DNA of 12,693 bases from Deltaproteobacteria bacterium (GCA_016193385.1 JACPSF010000357.1:1-12693); one strand, 5' to 3'. Positions 1 to 7,691 are shown, counted from the first letter of the stretch. Numbers and translations: made by a program. Notes: generated by a model from the sequence alone, not told the origin.

Positions 1-2
1 AA

Positions 3-221
3 ATTTGCTACAGGAACAAAAATTGTAAAAGATTTAATACCGGGACTCTTGTGCCGCTTAACCTGTTCGGTGCCAGCCTGGCTTGGTATGCCTCCATGCT
101 CATCGGCTTTCCTCCTTTCACCATTTTTGAGGCAACCTGGTCGGTCGTTGCCCTGGTTGGGCCGATCAGGGCTTTCCGCGCCGCACCTAGCCTCCGAGCG
201 AGATCACGACCGTTCCGCTGA
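3..221 (+). CDS. C-terminal part of a CBU_0592-like small membrane protein (partial)
   Basis: The frame is open from the first bases of the window to a TGA at 219-221, so the 5' end is outside the window or lost. The segment from about base 51 reads as LNLFGASLAWYASMLIG, then FPPFTIFEATWSVVALVG, then a basic tail. This resembles the last two hydrophobic segments of CBU_0592-type proteins (short, uncharacterised membrane proteins with an LNLxGA motif and a final E-x-x-W-x-x-x-A-x-x-G helix). The family match is from memory, not a search. Bases 1-50 are clearly more AT-rich than what follows, so the similarity may begin only near base 39 and the gene may be decayed. It is convergent with the permease at 281, with about 60 bases between the stops that hold no convincing terminator. 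A different reading frame over the same bases (49-231, TTG start) has no family look. Confidence 0.4.
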   Translation: MCYRNKNCKRFNTGTLVPLNLFGASLAWYASMLIGFPPFTIFEATWSVVALVGPIRAFRAAPSLRARSRPFR

Positions 222-280
222 CAACGTGTAGGAACCCCGACATACCGGAGAAAGAGATCAGATAAGCTATCCTGGTATCC

Positions 281-2854
281 TCACTCATATCCTATCGCGG
301 AAACGATGGGAGCCGAGGCCGCTTGGCGGGCCGGGAGATAACCTGCCAAAAGACAGAGCCCCACCGACAAGGCTAGGCTAAGGAGGGCAACCCCGAGGGG
401 GTAGTGATATTGGAAGGTCCAGCCCGTGAGGACCTTGGTGTTGTAGACGACGTGGTGGTAGGACATCACCGTCCCGGAAATAAGTCCGAGCACCCCCCCG
501 ATCGACCCCAGCCATCCGGCCTCGGTCAGGAGCATCTTCGACAACTGACCTTTGGTCGCCCCGATCGCGCGCAGAACTCCGATCTCCCGTGCCCGGTCTA
601 GGACCGACGCAAGCAGGGTATTGATCACGCTGAAAATCGCGACGATGACCGCGACGGCTTCCACGGCATAGTTAACGCTGAAGGACTGCTCCATGATTTC
701 GACGACGCTTTCTCTGAGCTCCCGATGCGTGCTGATGAAAAGCTGGTACTTCTCCCCATAGTCCCGCTTGATCCTTTGGATCACCTGATCCTGATCCGCT
801 CCCGGGGCCAGCCACAGATCAAAGGCATCCACCAGGTCGTCCCGCCATATTCTCTTATACAGCGAACGATCGAGCAGAACGCTCCCCGAATCGGAGGAAT
901 AGTCCACATAGACCCCCAGGATGGGAAAATCCACGTACCCCGACGGAGTGGGGAGACGCACGGTATCGCCCGAACCTTTACCGAATTTGCCTTGAAAACT
1001 CTCGCTCACGATCACACCCTCACCCGCCGCCGCCCGTTCCAGGGCGCTCCCGGCATCCCCTTCAGCCATCGGAAGCCTGCGCACCTTGCGCGACACCCGG
1101 GCAGAAAAAGACTCGACGAAAATCGGTTTCCCCTCGTAGGTGGAGCGAACCAGACGGTATAGGTCGACGACCTCGACCCCCGGCATGGCCTTCAATCGAT
1201 CGGCAAGATCTTCCCTGAGAGGCACGTTTTTCGGCCCCGCAGTTCGTGCCCCCGAGTGCACAACCAGATCCGCCGTCACCATCTGATCGATCCAGGTGAG
1301 AAGCGAACCCCGCACGCTGTGGACGAATGCCGCAACCGTAAAAATTGCCGCCAGGCTGATCATTAGCGTGGCTACAGTGATCCCGGAGCGCACGGGGCTG
1401 CGGCCGAGGCTGTCGGAAGCGATCCTGGCTTCAATCCATGAGGAGTGCGCCAGCCCCCTCCGCACCACCTTCGCCCAACACAGCACGAGGAGCGGGGCGA
1501 GAAAGGAGAGCCCAAGCAAAAAGATCAGCATCGCGACCACTCCCAGGCTGAACCTCTCCACCGCGCCCAGGGAGGCGGGGGAAAAGAAGATAAAAAGCGG
1601 GGATAAAATCAAGAAAAGAAAGCCGACGATGGAGGCGCGGGAATAAAGGCCCGCAAACCTAGGGCTCCAAGCGGTTTGACGAGCGCCCTCCTGAGCGGTG
1701 ACCGTCGTGGCTTCCCAGGCGGGATGAAGGGCGGCCACGACCGAGACTCCCAAGCCGCTTCCAAGAGCGACTGAAAACTCCCACGGGGTCAGGGGACTCC
1801 TGGCCAGATCAAGCCAGAGAAAAATATTACGTACCGTCTCCCCCACAAAAAGCAATGCCCCTTGGGCCAGCACCACCCCGGCAAAAATCCCCACCAGCGA
1901 TCCCGGAAGGGCGAGGGATAAGGCCTCCAAGAGGAACAGGATAAGGACTTCGCCGCGCCGTATGCCCAGACAGCGCAGGAGGCCGATCTCGCGCTTGCGC
2001 TGAACCACGGAAACGGAAACCGTGTTGTAAATCAGAAAGAAGCCGACAAAAAGGGCGATCAGGCTGACGAAAAAAAGCCCGAGGCGAAACGAACGGAGGA
2101 GCAAATCGATCTGCTCCCCTCGCTCTTGAGGCCGGGAAACCTCTGCGGCTCCTCGCAGTCGCTCGGCGAGCCTTTGCTTTACGGTCTCAACGTCTTCTCC
2201 CTTTTCGACGGTGAGGTCCACGCCGTCGAGCTTTCCTGCTTTGCCAAAAGCGATCTGGGCCACCGGCAAATCCATCAAGGCGAAATTCCCGCCGAAGGCC
2301 CGGGCCGTCCCCTGATCGCGCAAAAGGGCGCGCACCGCATATCTTCGAGTCCCTTCGCTCGTGGCCAGAACGATCTCAGATCCCACAGGAAAGCCATGGC
2401 GCCGGGCAAACGACTCGGTCAGGGCTATGGAATCAGGCTGGGCAATAAAATCGAGCGCGCTCTCCAAACCGAACGGGGCGCCCACAAACTCGTGCTCGCG
2501 GATGGTAAAATCGCTGAGAAAATCGATGCCGTAAACAAAGAGCCTCTCCGCCTTAAGGCCCACGACAGGCGAAAAGCTCTCGACCACCCCTACCGCATCC
2601 TTGACCCCCGCGGTCTCCCGAATAACTGGAAAGAGGGACTCGCTCACGCCGCTTTCCGCGTTAGTCACCTGCAACACCGCTTGGCCCGCAAGCAGATCGA
2701 TCGTGTGCTCGAACGAGCGGATGAGGCTGCGGTTCACCACGGCGATCGCTACGATGACCGCGACTCCGAGGACGATGCCGAAAAAGGTCAGCGTGGTGCG
2801 CAACCGGTGACGGCCACAATGGCGTAAGGAGAGAAAGCGCAGCAGCCGGAGCAC
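281..2854 (-). CDS. ABC transporter permease, YbbP/FtsX-LolC type, 857 residues
   Basis: Inner-membrane permease of the MacB/FtsX/LolC superfamily, expected to work with the ATPase encoded just upstream, most likely moving lipid-like or hydrophobic substrates or remodelling the envelope rather than importing nutrients. It has two FtsX-like halves. Ten hydrophobic segments are visible at about residues 22-42, 256-278, 305-331, 358-378, 407-425, 435-458, 490-511, 728-750, 780-800 and 819-840. Large presumed periplasmic domains lie at about 43-255 and 512-727. The FtsX signature after the second helix of each half is present twice, REIGLLRCLG (288-297) and REIGVLRAIG (756-765). Length and ten-helix layout match the YbbP group rather than four-helix MacB or LolC. 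The start is a GTG whose G is also the last base of the ATPase stop (TAGTG), with a GAGGA-type ribosome binding site inside the ATPase end, so translation is coupled. No membrane-fusion protein, outer-membrane channel or tesA-like gene is adjacent. The exact substrate is unknown. Confidence 0.9.
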   Translation of the reverse strand: MLRLLRFLSLRHCGRHRLRTTLTFFGIVLGVAVIVAIAVVNRSLIRSFEHTIDLLAGQAVLQVTNAESGVSESLFPVIRETAGVKDAVGVVESFSPVVGLKAERLFVYGIDFLSDFTIREHEFVGAPFGLESALDFIAQPDSIALTESFARRHGFPVGSEIVLATSEGTRRYAVRALLRDQGTARAFGGNFALMDLPVAQIAFGKAGKLDGVDLTVEKGEDVETVKQRLAERLRGAAEVSRPQERGEQIDLLLRSFRLGLFFVSLIALFVGFFLIYNTVSVSVVQRKREIGLLRCLGIRRGEVLILFLLEALSLALPGSLVGIFAGVVLAQGALLFVGETVRNIFLWLDLARSPLTPWEFSVALGSGLGVSVVAALHPAWEATTVTAQEGARQTAWSPRFAGLYSRASIVGFLFLILSPLFIFFSPASLGAVERFSLGVVAMLIFLLGLSFLAPLLVLCWAKVVRRGLAHSSWIEARIASDSLGRSPVRSGITVATLMISLAAIFTVAAFVHSVRGSLLTWIDQMVTADLVVHSGARTAGPKNVPLREDLADRLKAMPGVEVVDLYRLVRSTYEGKPIFVESFSARVSRKVRRLPMAEGDAGSALERAAAGEGVIVSESFQGKFGKGSGDTVRLPTPSGYVDFPILGVYVDYSSDSGSVLLDRSLYKRIWRDDLVDAFDLWLAPGADQDQVIQRIKRDYGEKYQLFISTHRELRESVVEIMEQSFSVNYAVEAVAVIVAIFSVINTLLASVLDRAREIGVLRAIGATKGQLSKMLLTEAGWLGSIGGVLGLISGTVMSYHHVVYNTKVLTGWTFQYHYPLGVALLSLALSVGLCLLAGYLPARQAASAPIVSAIGYE

Positions 2855-3528
2855 TACGATGGTTCCTCTTCGATCGCGCCGTCCCGGAGGTGGATGACCC
2901 GATCGCCGTACTCAGCCGCCTCGCGGTTGTGCGTCACCATGACCACCGTGCAGCCCGCCTCATGATTGACGCGGCGAATCAGCTGTAAAACCTCCTCGCC
3001 AGTCTTCGAATCGAGGTTGCCCGTAGGTTCGTCGGCAAGCAAGATCGGGGGTTGAAACGCCAGAGCCCGGGCGATGGCGATGCGCTGAATCTCCCCTCCT
3101 GACAACTCTTCCGGGAGGTGGCCGCTGCGGGCCATGAGGCCCACCCGCTCCAACAACAGATTCGCCCGCGACCTTGCTGGCCCCGTGGGTTGCCCGTCCA
3201 GTATCAAAGGCAGCATGACGTTCTCCAAAGCGGTCAGGGTGGGAAGAAGGTTGAAGAATTGAAATACGAAGCCGATATGGCGCCGTCTTAAAAGGGTCAC
3301 CTCATTATCCGACATTTGTGAGACAATCCTCCCATCGATCATCACCTCCCCGCGCGTCGGGCGATCCAACCCTCCAATCAAGTGAAGGAGCGTGCTTTTC
3401 CCCGATCCGCTTGGGCCCATGATGACGACGAATTCGCCCTTCTGGATATCAAGCGACACTCCGGCCAGTGCGGCGATCTCACTCCTCCCCTGCTGATAAA
3501 TCTTATGGAGATTGATCGCCCGGATCAT
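2854..3528 (-). CDS. ABC transporter ATP-binding protein, LolD/YbbA/MacB type
   Basis: Cytoplasmic ATPase of 224 residues that would power the FtsX-like permease downstream. All motifs are intact: Walker A GPSGSGKST at residues 38-46, a Q-loop in FVFQFFNLLPTLTALENV, the signature LSGGEIQRIAIARAL, Walker B ILLADEPTGNLD, and the switch histidine in VMVTHN. The FQFFNLLPTLTALENVMLPL stretch and the LADEPTGNLD wording are typical of the LolD/MacB/FtsE group, which serves FtsX-type permeases, not nutrient importers. The ATG start lies inside the ATGA overlap with the DUF309 gene (4 bases, 3525-3528). The TAG stop overlaps the permease GTG by one base. The three genes are therefore almost certainly one translationally coupled operon. 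LolD, YbbA and MacB-type ATPases cannot be separated by sequence reading alone, so no symbol is given. Confidence 0.95.
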   Translation of the reverse strand: MIRAINLHKIYQQGRSEIAALAGVSLDIQKGEFVVIMGPSGSGKSTLLHLIGGLDRPTRGEVMIDGRIVSQMSDNEVTLLRRRHIGFVFQFFNLLPTLTALENVMLPLILDGQPTGPARSRANLLLERVGLMARSGHLPEELSGGEIQRIAIARALAFQPPILLADEPTGNLDSKTGEEVLQLIRRVNHEAGCTVVMVTHNREAAEYGDRVIHLRDGAIEEEPS

Positions 3529-3911
3529 CCGGAGACAGCTCCATGGGTAAGCCTGAGGACCGGGACCTCGAGCAGCGGAGAATCGCCTCCTGCTTGGTAG
3601 GTCGCTTCGAGCTCCGCCAAGTTTTTTCCGACGCCCTCGACGAACGCAGCCAGCTCAATTCCCAGGTGATCGGGAGGATAAACCTCGATCTTGGCAAGGC
3701 CCATGCGCCAGAGCTTGATCGCCCCGATGAGAACGCCCTGTTCCCATTTGAAGTATCCTGCGGCAATCTGGATTATGCCTTGATAGAATTCCCGGTCCTC
3801 GCCATGCTCCTCCAGCCAGATCTCCTCCAAGGTTTCGTGGCACTCAAAGAATTCCCCGCGGTTGAATTGTTCGATGCCTTTGAGAAATCGCGGATCGAAA
3901 CGGTCTTCCAT
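3525..3911 (-). CDS. DUF309 domain-containing protein
   Basis: Small helical protein of 128 residues, family function unknown. The family hallmark is visible: FNRGEFFECHETLEEIW at residues 16-32, followed by REFYQGIIQIAAGYFKW at 40-56 and a GAIKLWRMGLAKI helix at 63-75. In most DUF309 proteins I remember, one or two histidines occupy the place of F54-K55 here (as in ALYH or GFHH). The His of ECHE (H25) is kept, but the second site is Phe-Lys, so a metal- or ligand-binding pair, if that is what it is, may be altered. The ATG at 3909-3911 is the only standard start in the frame after an upstream TAA. An AAGGAG lies about 40 bases upstream, too far to serve it, so initiation looks weak. It is the first gene of the operon with the ABC ATPase (ATGA overlap). 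Confidence 0.9.
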   Translation of the reverse strand: MEDRFDPRFLKGIEQFNRGEFFECHETLEEIWLEEHGEDREFYQGIIQIAAGYFKWEQGVLIGAIKLWRMGLAKIEVYPPDHLGIELAAFVEGVGKNLAELEATYQAGGDSPLLEVPVLRLTHGAVSG

Positions 3912-4011
3912 AGACAGGTGGCTCGTGCGGTGCGAGGTTTTGCTCCGCTCCTTAATCCTTTACAATAATCTGCTTTAATTGTTCCATAGTTCTTATAGCA
4001 TGAGGCTAGCT
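3912..4011. promoter_or_regulatory. Divergent intergenic region, DUF309-ABC operon and rlmD-like gene
   Basis: These roughly 100 bases must carry start signals for both directions because the flanking genes diverge. The middle (about 3950-4000) is noticeably AT-rich compared with the coding flanks. A TTTACA at 3959-3964 could be a -35 box for the + strand and a TTATAG near 3994-3999 a -10 box, but their spacing to partners is not ideal, so no exact promoter is assigned. GAGG at 4002-4005 is a likely ribosome binding site for the ATG at 4012. Confidence 0.3.
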
Positions 4012-5310
4012 ATGGAGGACAGAGAGACACCGGGGGAGGAGATGATCCAGGCAAAAGTTGAGGCCCTGGCCTACGGGCCCTATGGAGTCGCGCGCCCGCA
4101 GGGGCATGTTGTCCTAATCCCCCGGACAGCGCCCGGAGACGAGGTAAGAGCGCGCATCGTGGCAAGGAGGCCAAATTATGCGATTGGCGAACTCGTCAGT
4201 GTCGTGAAGCCCTCTCCTGTCCGCCAAGAGCCCCTCTGCCCCTATTTCGACGGGTGCGGGGGGTGCCCCTGGCAAGCGGTACAGTATGACGCCCAACTTG
4301 CCGCCAAGCAAAAAAACGTCGAAGACGCATTGAGGCGGATCGGGAAACTAAGCGGGTTTGAGCTTCTCCCCATCTTGCCGTCGCCAGGCGCTTACCATTA
4401 CCGGCGCCGCGTACGCCTCCACGCCGACGGGCAGAAAAGGCTTGGCTACTACCGCTCGTTTTCCCACGACCTGATCGAGGTTGATTCCTGCCTCGTCGCG
4501 GATCCGCAGGCAAACCTCAGGCTGAGCCAGGCCCGGAATTGGCTGCAAAGCCTCAAGACCCGCGTCGAACAGCTGGAGCTGGTCGTCGGCGACCAGGAGG
4601 ACCCGGTCGTGTTCGCGGGAAAGGCCGGTGGCAAGTTCGCGCGCGACGATGATTCCGCGAGCTCCAGCTTTCTGAAAGCGCACCAGGAGATCGGCGGGCT
4701 CATCCTCTTTGGCCGCGGCTGGCGCCGATGCTGGGGCCGGGGGAAGGTTCTGATCCGATTGGCAGAGGATCTCGCGCTCCAGATCGATGCGGACCTCTTC
4801 AGCCAGGTCAATTCCGAAGGCAATCTCCAACTCGCACGCGAAGTCTTCGCGTGGGGAGGATTTCATCCCGGCGACCGCGTCCTGGAGCTTTACTGCGGAG
4901 CAGGAAACTTCACTCTGCCCATAGCCAAGCGCGCCCGTGAAATCGTCGCCGTGGAAAGCCATCCTCGATCCATCCAGAACGGCAGGACCAACAGCCAACT
5001 CAACCGCCTGAGCAACATCCGCTGGATTTGCTCACCCGTAGACCAGGCGGTCAGGACGCTTCGCGGAAAGGGGGAGAGCTTTACCAAAATCCTGCTGAAC
5101 CCGCCACGCTCCGGGGCTAAAGGATTAGAGGACGACCTTGCCTCGCTGGGAGCGGAAAAGATCCTCTATGTCTCGTGCGAGCCTCCAACGCTCGCGCGCG
5201 ACCTCGCCGCGCTCGACCGCAAGGGATATAAGCTCGTGCGGGTCCAGGCCGTTGACCTTTTTCCCCACACCTATCACGTGGAAGCGGTGGCCGAGATGGT
5301 GCACCGTTAA
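4012..5310 (+). CDS. rlmD: 23S rRNA uracil-5-methyltransferase, RlmD/RumA-like (TrmA family)
   Basis: SAM-dependent RNA methyltransferase expected to make 5-methyluridine in 23S rRNA (U1939 in E. coli numbering). A TRAM-like RNA-binding segment occupies about residues 8-60. The iron-sulfur cluster cysteines are present as C76-x5-C82-x2-C85 (CPYFDGCGGC) plus C160 in the EVDSC motif. The SAM-binding loop is LELYCGAGNF. The substrate glutamine is Q265 in FSQVN, the nucleophile C389 is in YVSCEPPTLARDL, and the general base E424 is in YHVEAV. With this start these numbers coincide with the E. coli RumA residues as I remember them, which supports the assignment. The usual Asp of the DPPR motif is Asn here (N363, LNPPRSG). 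The start at 4012 is chosen for GAGG six bases upstream; in-frame alternatives are TTG 3979, ATG 4000 and ATG 4042. A related specificity (RlmC- or TrmA-like) is possible. Confidence 0.88.
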   Translation: MEDRETPGEEMIQAKVEALAYGPYGVARPQGHVVLIPRTAPGDEVRARIVARRPNYAIGELVSVVKPSPVRQEPLCPYFDGCGGCPWQAVQYDAQLAAKQKNVEDALRRIGKLSGFELLPILPSPGAYHYRRRVRLHADGQKRLGYYRSFSHDLIEVDSCLVADPQANLRLSQARNWLQSLKTRVEQLELVVGDQEDPVVFAGKAGGKFARDDDSASSSFLKAHQEIGGLILFGRGWRRCWGRGKVLIRLAEDLALQIDADLFSQVNSEGNLQLAREVFAWGGFHPGDRVLELYCGAGNFTLPIAKRAREIVAVESHPRSIQNGRTNSQLNRLSNIRWICSPVDQAVRTLRGKGESFTKILLNPPRSGAKGLEDDLASLGAEKILYVSCEPPTLARDLAALDRKGYKLVRVQAVDLFPHTYHVEAVAEMVHR

Positions 5311-5408
5311 CCTGTCCTCACCGTCCTTCCCAAGGGCGATAGCGATTTGAAACAGGACCATGGAGCAGTCACCGTTGGAGTTTTGAGCCCGTACCCGGTC
5401 GCAGCGGG

Positions 5409-5436
5409 TTGTAGAGGGAGGTCCGTGTGATATAGA
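5409..5436 (+). promoter_or_regulatory. Probable sigma-70-type promoter for the 81-aa/DUF763/hydrolase operon
   Basis: TTGTAG at 5409-5414 and TATAGA at 5431-5436 are separated by 16 bases and lie 28 bases before the ATG of the first gene. Each hexamer matches four of six consensus bases. The surrounding gap 5311-5464 (154 bases) follows the rlmD-like stop and shows no other gene and no convincing terminator. Confidence 0.4.
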
Positions 5437-5450
5437 CTACCATTTGATCT

Positions 5451-5458
5451 GAGGAGGT
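5451..5458 (+). promoter_or_regulatory. Strong ribosome binding site (GAGGAGGT)
   Basis: GAGGAGGT six bases before the ATG at 5465 is a near-perfect anti-16S match. It fixes the start of the 81-residue protein and argues that this small frame is a real, well-translated gene. Confidence 0.7.
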
Positions 5459-5464
5459 ACCCGG

Positions 5465-5710
5465 ATGGCGCAACTCAAGAAGACTGCCACGCCCAAAGTA
5501 ACCATCATAGCCAGCAAAGGAGCGAACCAGGCGATCAACTGTCTCCTGGAAGATCGGGATGAGCTGGAATGGCTGGTAGCCATCGGCCGCAATCGCTCGG
5601 GCGATATTTTCTTTTACGATACCGGGGGCGACATCATCCAGGACCTGGGCTCCCTCGAGTACATCAAGGAAAGCATCCTGCGCGACTATTTTGGGGAACC
5701 GGATGATTAA
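5465..5710 (+). CDS. Unrecognised small protein, 81 residues
   Basis: I do not recognise the family. The protein has a basic N-terminus (MAQLKKTATPK), a probable strand VTIIAS, a segment ANQAINCLLEDRDELEWLVAIG, then GDIFFYDTGGDIIQDLG, and an acidic end FGEPDD. It has no signal peptide, membrane segment or cysteine pair, so it is probably a compact cytoplasmic alpha/beta protein. Evidence that it is real: a near-perfect ribosome binding site, a promoter-like sequence ahead, and only eight bases to the start of the DUF763 gene, which has its own AAGAGGA site. It is the first gene of the operon and may act with the DUF763 protein. That link rests on position only. Confidence 0.75.
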   Translation: MAQLKKTATPKVTIIASKGANQAINCLLEDRDELEWLVAIGRNRSGDIFFYDTGGDIIQDLGSLEYIKESILRDYFGEPDD

Positions 5711-5718
5711 GAGGAAAT

Positions 5719-6819
5719 ATGCGCCAGACCGGCATTGCGCATCTCCCGCTCCATGGAGGCAAAGCACCCTCGTGGCTGTTCCAGAGGATGGTCCGGTTGG
5801 GGCGGGAAATCGTTCGCCTCATCGTTGAAGACTCTGGCCCGGAAGAGTTCTTAGCCCGGATCTCCGACCCCTACTGGTTTCAATCCCTCGGTTGTGTCCT
5901 CGGCTTCGATTGGCATTCCTCCGGCGTCACGACCACCGTGTGCGGCGCCCTCAAAGAAGGGCTTAGAGGAACAGTCAAGGATCTGGGGATCGTCATCGCC
6001 GGAGGAAAGGGGGCGACCTCGCGCAAGACCCCATCGGAAATCCTCGCCGCAGGCGAACGGTTCACCTTACAGCGCGGCCCTGACGAGCTGGTCTATCTGA
6101 GCCGGCTCACGGCTAAGATCGACAACAATGCCATCCAGGACGGGTTTCAGCTCTATCATCACAACTTCTTCTTCACCCTCGAAGGTTCCTGGGCGGTGGT
6201 GCAGCAGGGCATGAGTGAGCGCTTTGCGCGGCGCTACCACTGGTACTCGGGAACAGTCTCCTCTCTTACTTTGGAACCTCACTCCGCCATCTTGACCAAC
6301 CTGCGCCGGGAACGGGCTTTGAACCTGGTGGCCGCGGAAAGCGCCAGGGCACAGGAGGTCATCACGGAGCTGGCCAGAGAAAAACCGGAGAAGATCAGCG
6401 GCGAACTGGAAAAACTCAGAACCCTTTCCCTTCCGGCTCACCATGAGGTCTCTCTCAGCGATCTGCACCCGGAATCGATTGAGAAGGTTCTGCTCAGAAC
6501 CTACGAAGCCCAGGTAAAGGATTTCGAGAGCCTGCTCGGCCTGCCCGGCGTGGGTGCCAAGACGCTCCGCGCCCTAGCCCTCCTATCAGAGATCGCATAC
6601 GGAACACCGGCCTCCTGGAAGGACCCGGCTAAGTTCAGTTTCGCCCACGGCGGCAAAGACGGCCACCCCTACCCGGTAAACCGGGAGGTCTATGACCGCT
6701 CGATCGAGATCCTGCGCCGCTGCCTCGAGCGGGCGAAAGTCGGGCAAGGAGAAAAAGAGAACGCTATCAAACGGTTGCAGAAGCTTTCAACAGCGCCCGC
6801 GAAAGGGAGAATCTCATGA
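5719..6819 (+). CDS. DUF763 domain-containing protein
   Basis: Uncharacterised protein of 366 residues belonging, from memory of the family pattern, to DUF763, found in archaea and scattered bacteria. Highly conserved-looking blocks run in order: LPLHGGKAPSWL (9-20), WFQSLGCVLGFDWHSSG (53-69) followed by TTTVCGALKE, GGKG (95-98), KIDNNAIQDGFQLYHH (133-148), VVQQGM (160-165), ARRYHW (170-175), and FAHGGKDGHPYPVNREVYDR (308-327). A helix-hairpin-helix-like LPGVGAKTLRAL lies at 275-286, which suggests contact with nucleic acid. The density of His, Asp, Gln and Trp in the N-terminal blocks looks enzymatic, but I know of no characterised member and propose no reaction. It starts eight bases after the 81-residue gene and its TGA overlaps the next ATG (ATGA at 6816-6819), so it sits in the middle of a coupled operon. 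Confidence 0.9.
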   Translation: MRQTGIAHLPLHGGKAPSWLFQRMVRLGREIVRLIVEDSGPEEFLARISDPYWFQSLGCVLGFDWHSSGVTTTVCGALKEGLRGTVKDLGIVIAGGKGATSRKTPSEILAAGERFTLQRGPDELVYLSRLTAKIDNNAIQDGFQLYHHNFFFTLEGSWAVVQQGMSERFARRYHWYSGTVSSLTLEPHSAILTNLRRERALNLVAAESARAQEVITELAREKPEKISGELEKLRTLSLPAHHEVSLSDLHPESIEKVLLRTYEAQVKDFESLLGLPGVGAKTLRALALLSEIAYGTPASWKDPAKFSFAHGGKDGHPYPVNREVYDRSIEILRRCLERAKVGQGEKENAIKRLQKLSTAPAKGRIS

Positions 6820-7691
6820 GTGAAGTGGTTTACAAGGGGTTCCGAAAAGAGGAGATCGAGTTTCACTTTAATCCCCAGGTGGCTGTGCCGGATCATCCGC
6901 GCTGGGCGGAGGAGAGAAGGAAGGCAAGTCTACGGGTGCGCGGAACCGTTAAATCGTGGCTCAACGTCCCGTACGGGAACTCGCCGCGGCAGGTGATGGA
7001 TATTTTTCCAGGCGATAAGGCGGGCGCTCCGGTGCTCGTCTACATCCATGGAGGCTACTGGCGCGGCGGAAGCAAGGACGACAATTGCCATTTCGCGGAA
7101 GTTTTTGTGGAGCGAGGGGTGACTGTCGTGGTTTTGGAACATGACCTCTGCCCGAGCGTGACGGTTACGGAGATTGTCCGGCAGGTGCGCTCGGCCGTCA
7201 CCTGGGTCTACGGACATATTTCGGCTTACGGAGGTGACCCGTCGAGGCTTTATCTTTCCGGTTCGTCCGCCGGCGGGCATCTCGTGGCCATGGCGCTCGC
7301 CCATGACTGGGAAAAGCAAGGCCTTCCGCGCCACATGATCAAGGGCGCAGTCGCCATCTCCGGAGTCTACGATCTCGATGCCGTGCTCCACCTCAGCGTC
7401 AATGAGGAGATCCGACTGGACGCGGAGAGCGCGCGGGAGAACAGCCCCTTCCTGCACCCACCTCTTCCTTACACGCCCTTGGTTGTCGCCGTTGGTGGCG
7501 GCGAGCCGAGGGGCTGGAAACAGATGTCGGAGGATTTCTTCAGGCTTTGCAAGGGCCGGGGCGTAGAGTGCGAGTACCTTGAGATTCCGGACGCCCACCA
7601 TTTCTCGCTCTCCTCGCATCTAGCAGACCCCGATAGCCCTCTCGCCCAGGCTATCCTCAAACAGATGGGCTTGGTGCGTCGGGTCTGCTGA
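6816..7691 (+). CDS. Alpha/beta hydrolase, kynurenine formamidase (KynB/AFMID)-like
   Basis: Cytoplasmic hydrolase of 291 residues with no signal peptide. The oxyanion-hole motif HGGYW is at residues 78-82 and the nucleophile elbow GSSAGGH at 149-155 (serine 151). The third acid is probably E230 in VGGGEP, and the catalytic histidine is H261 or H262 in DAHHF. HGGYW together with the SAGGH elbow is the pattern of arylformamidase-like and carboxylesterase members of the HSL-related group. No other tryptophan-degradation gene (kynA, kynU) is nearby, so a role in kynurenine formation is not supported; an esterase or amidase for another substrate is as likely. The ATG overlaps the DUF763 stop by four bases with GGGAGA upstream, giving translational coupling. 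It ends only 12 bases from the stop of the convergent gene at 7704, with no clear terminator between. Confidence 0.88.
   Translation: MSEVVYKGFRKEEIEFHFNPQVAVPDHPRWAEERRKASLRVRGTVKSWLNVPYGNSPRQVMDIFPGDKAGAPVLVYIHGGYWRGGSKDDNCHFAEVFVERGVTVVVLEHDLCPSVTVTEIVRQVRSAVTWVYGHISAYGGDPSRLYLSGSSAGGHLVAMALAHDWEKQGLPRHMIKGAVAISGVYDLDAVLHLSVNEEIRLDAESARENSPFLHPPLPYTPLVVAVGGGEPRGWKQMSEDFFRLCKGRGVECEYLEIPDAHHFSLSSHLADPDSPLAQAILKQMGLVRRVC

Noticed and set aside
2126..2827. A 233-codon + strand open frame opposite the permease
   Set aside because: Antisense to the N-terminal domain of the FtsX-like permease; arginine- and histidine-rich product of shadow-frame type.
4348..4998. A 216-codon - strand open frame opposite the rlmD-like gene
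   Set aside because: Covers the methyltransferase on the other strand; no motif or start signal.
6930..7619. A 229-codon - strand open frame opposite the alpha/beta hydrolase
   Set aside because: Antisense to the catalytic domain of a well-supported hydrolase; no independent support.
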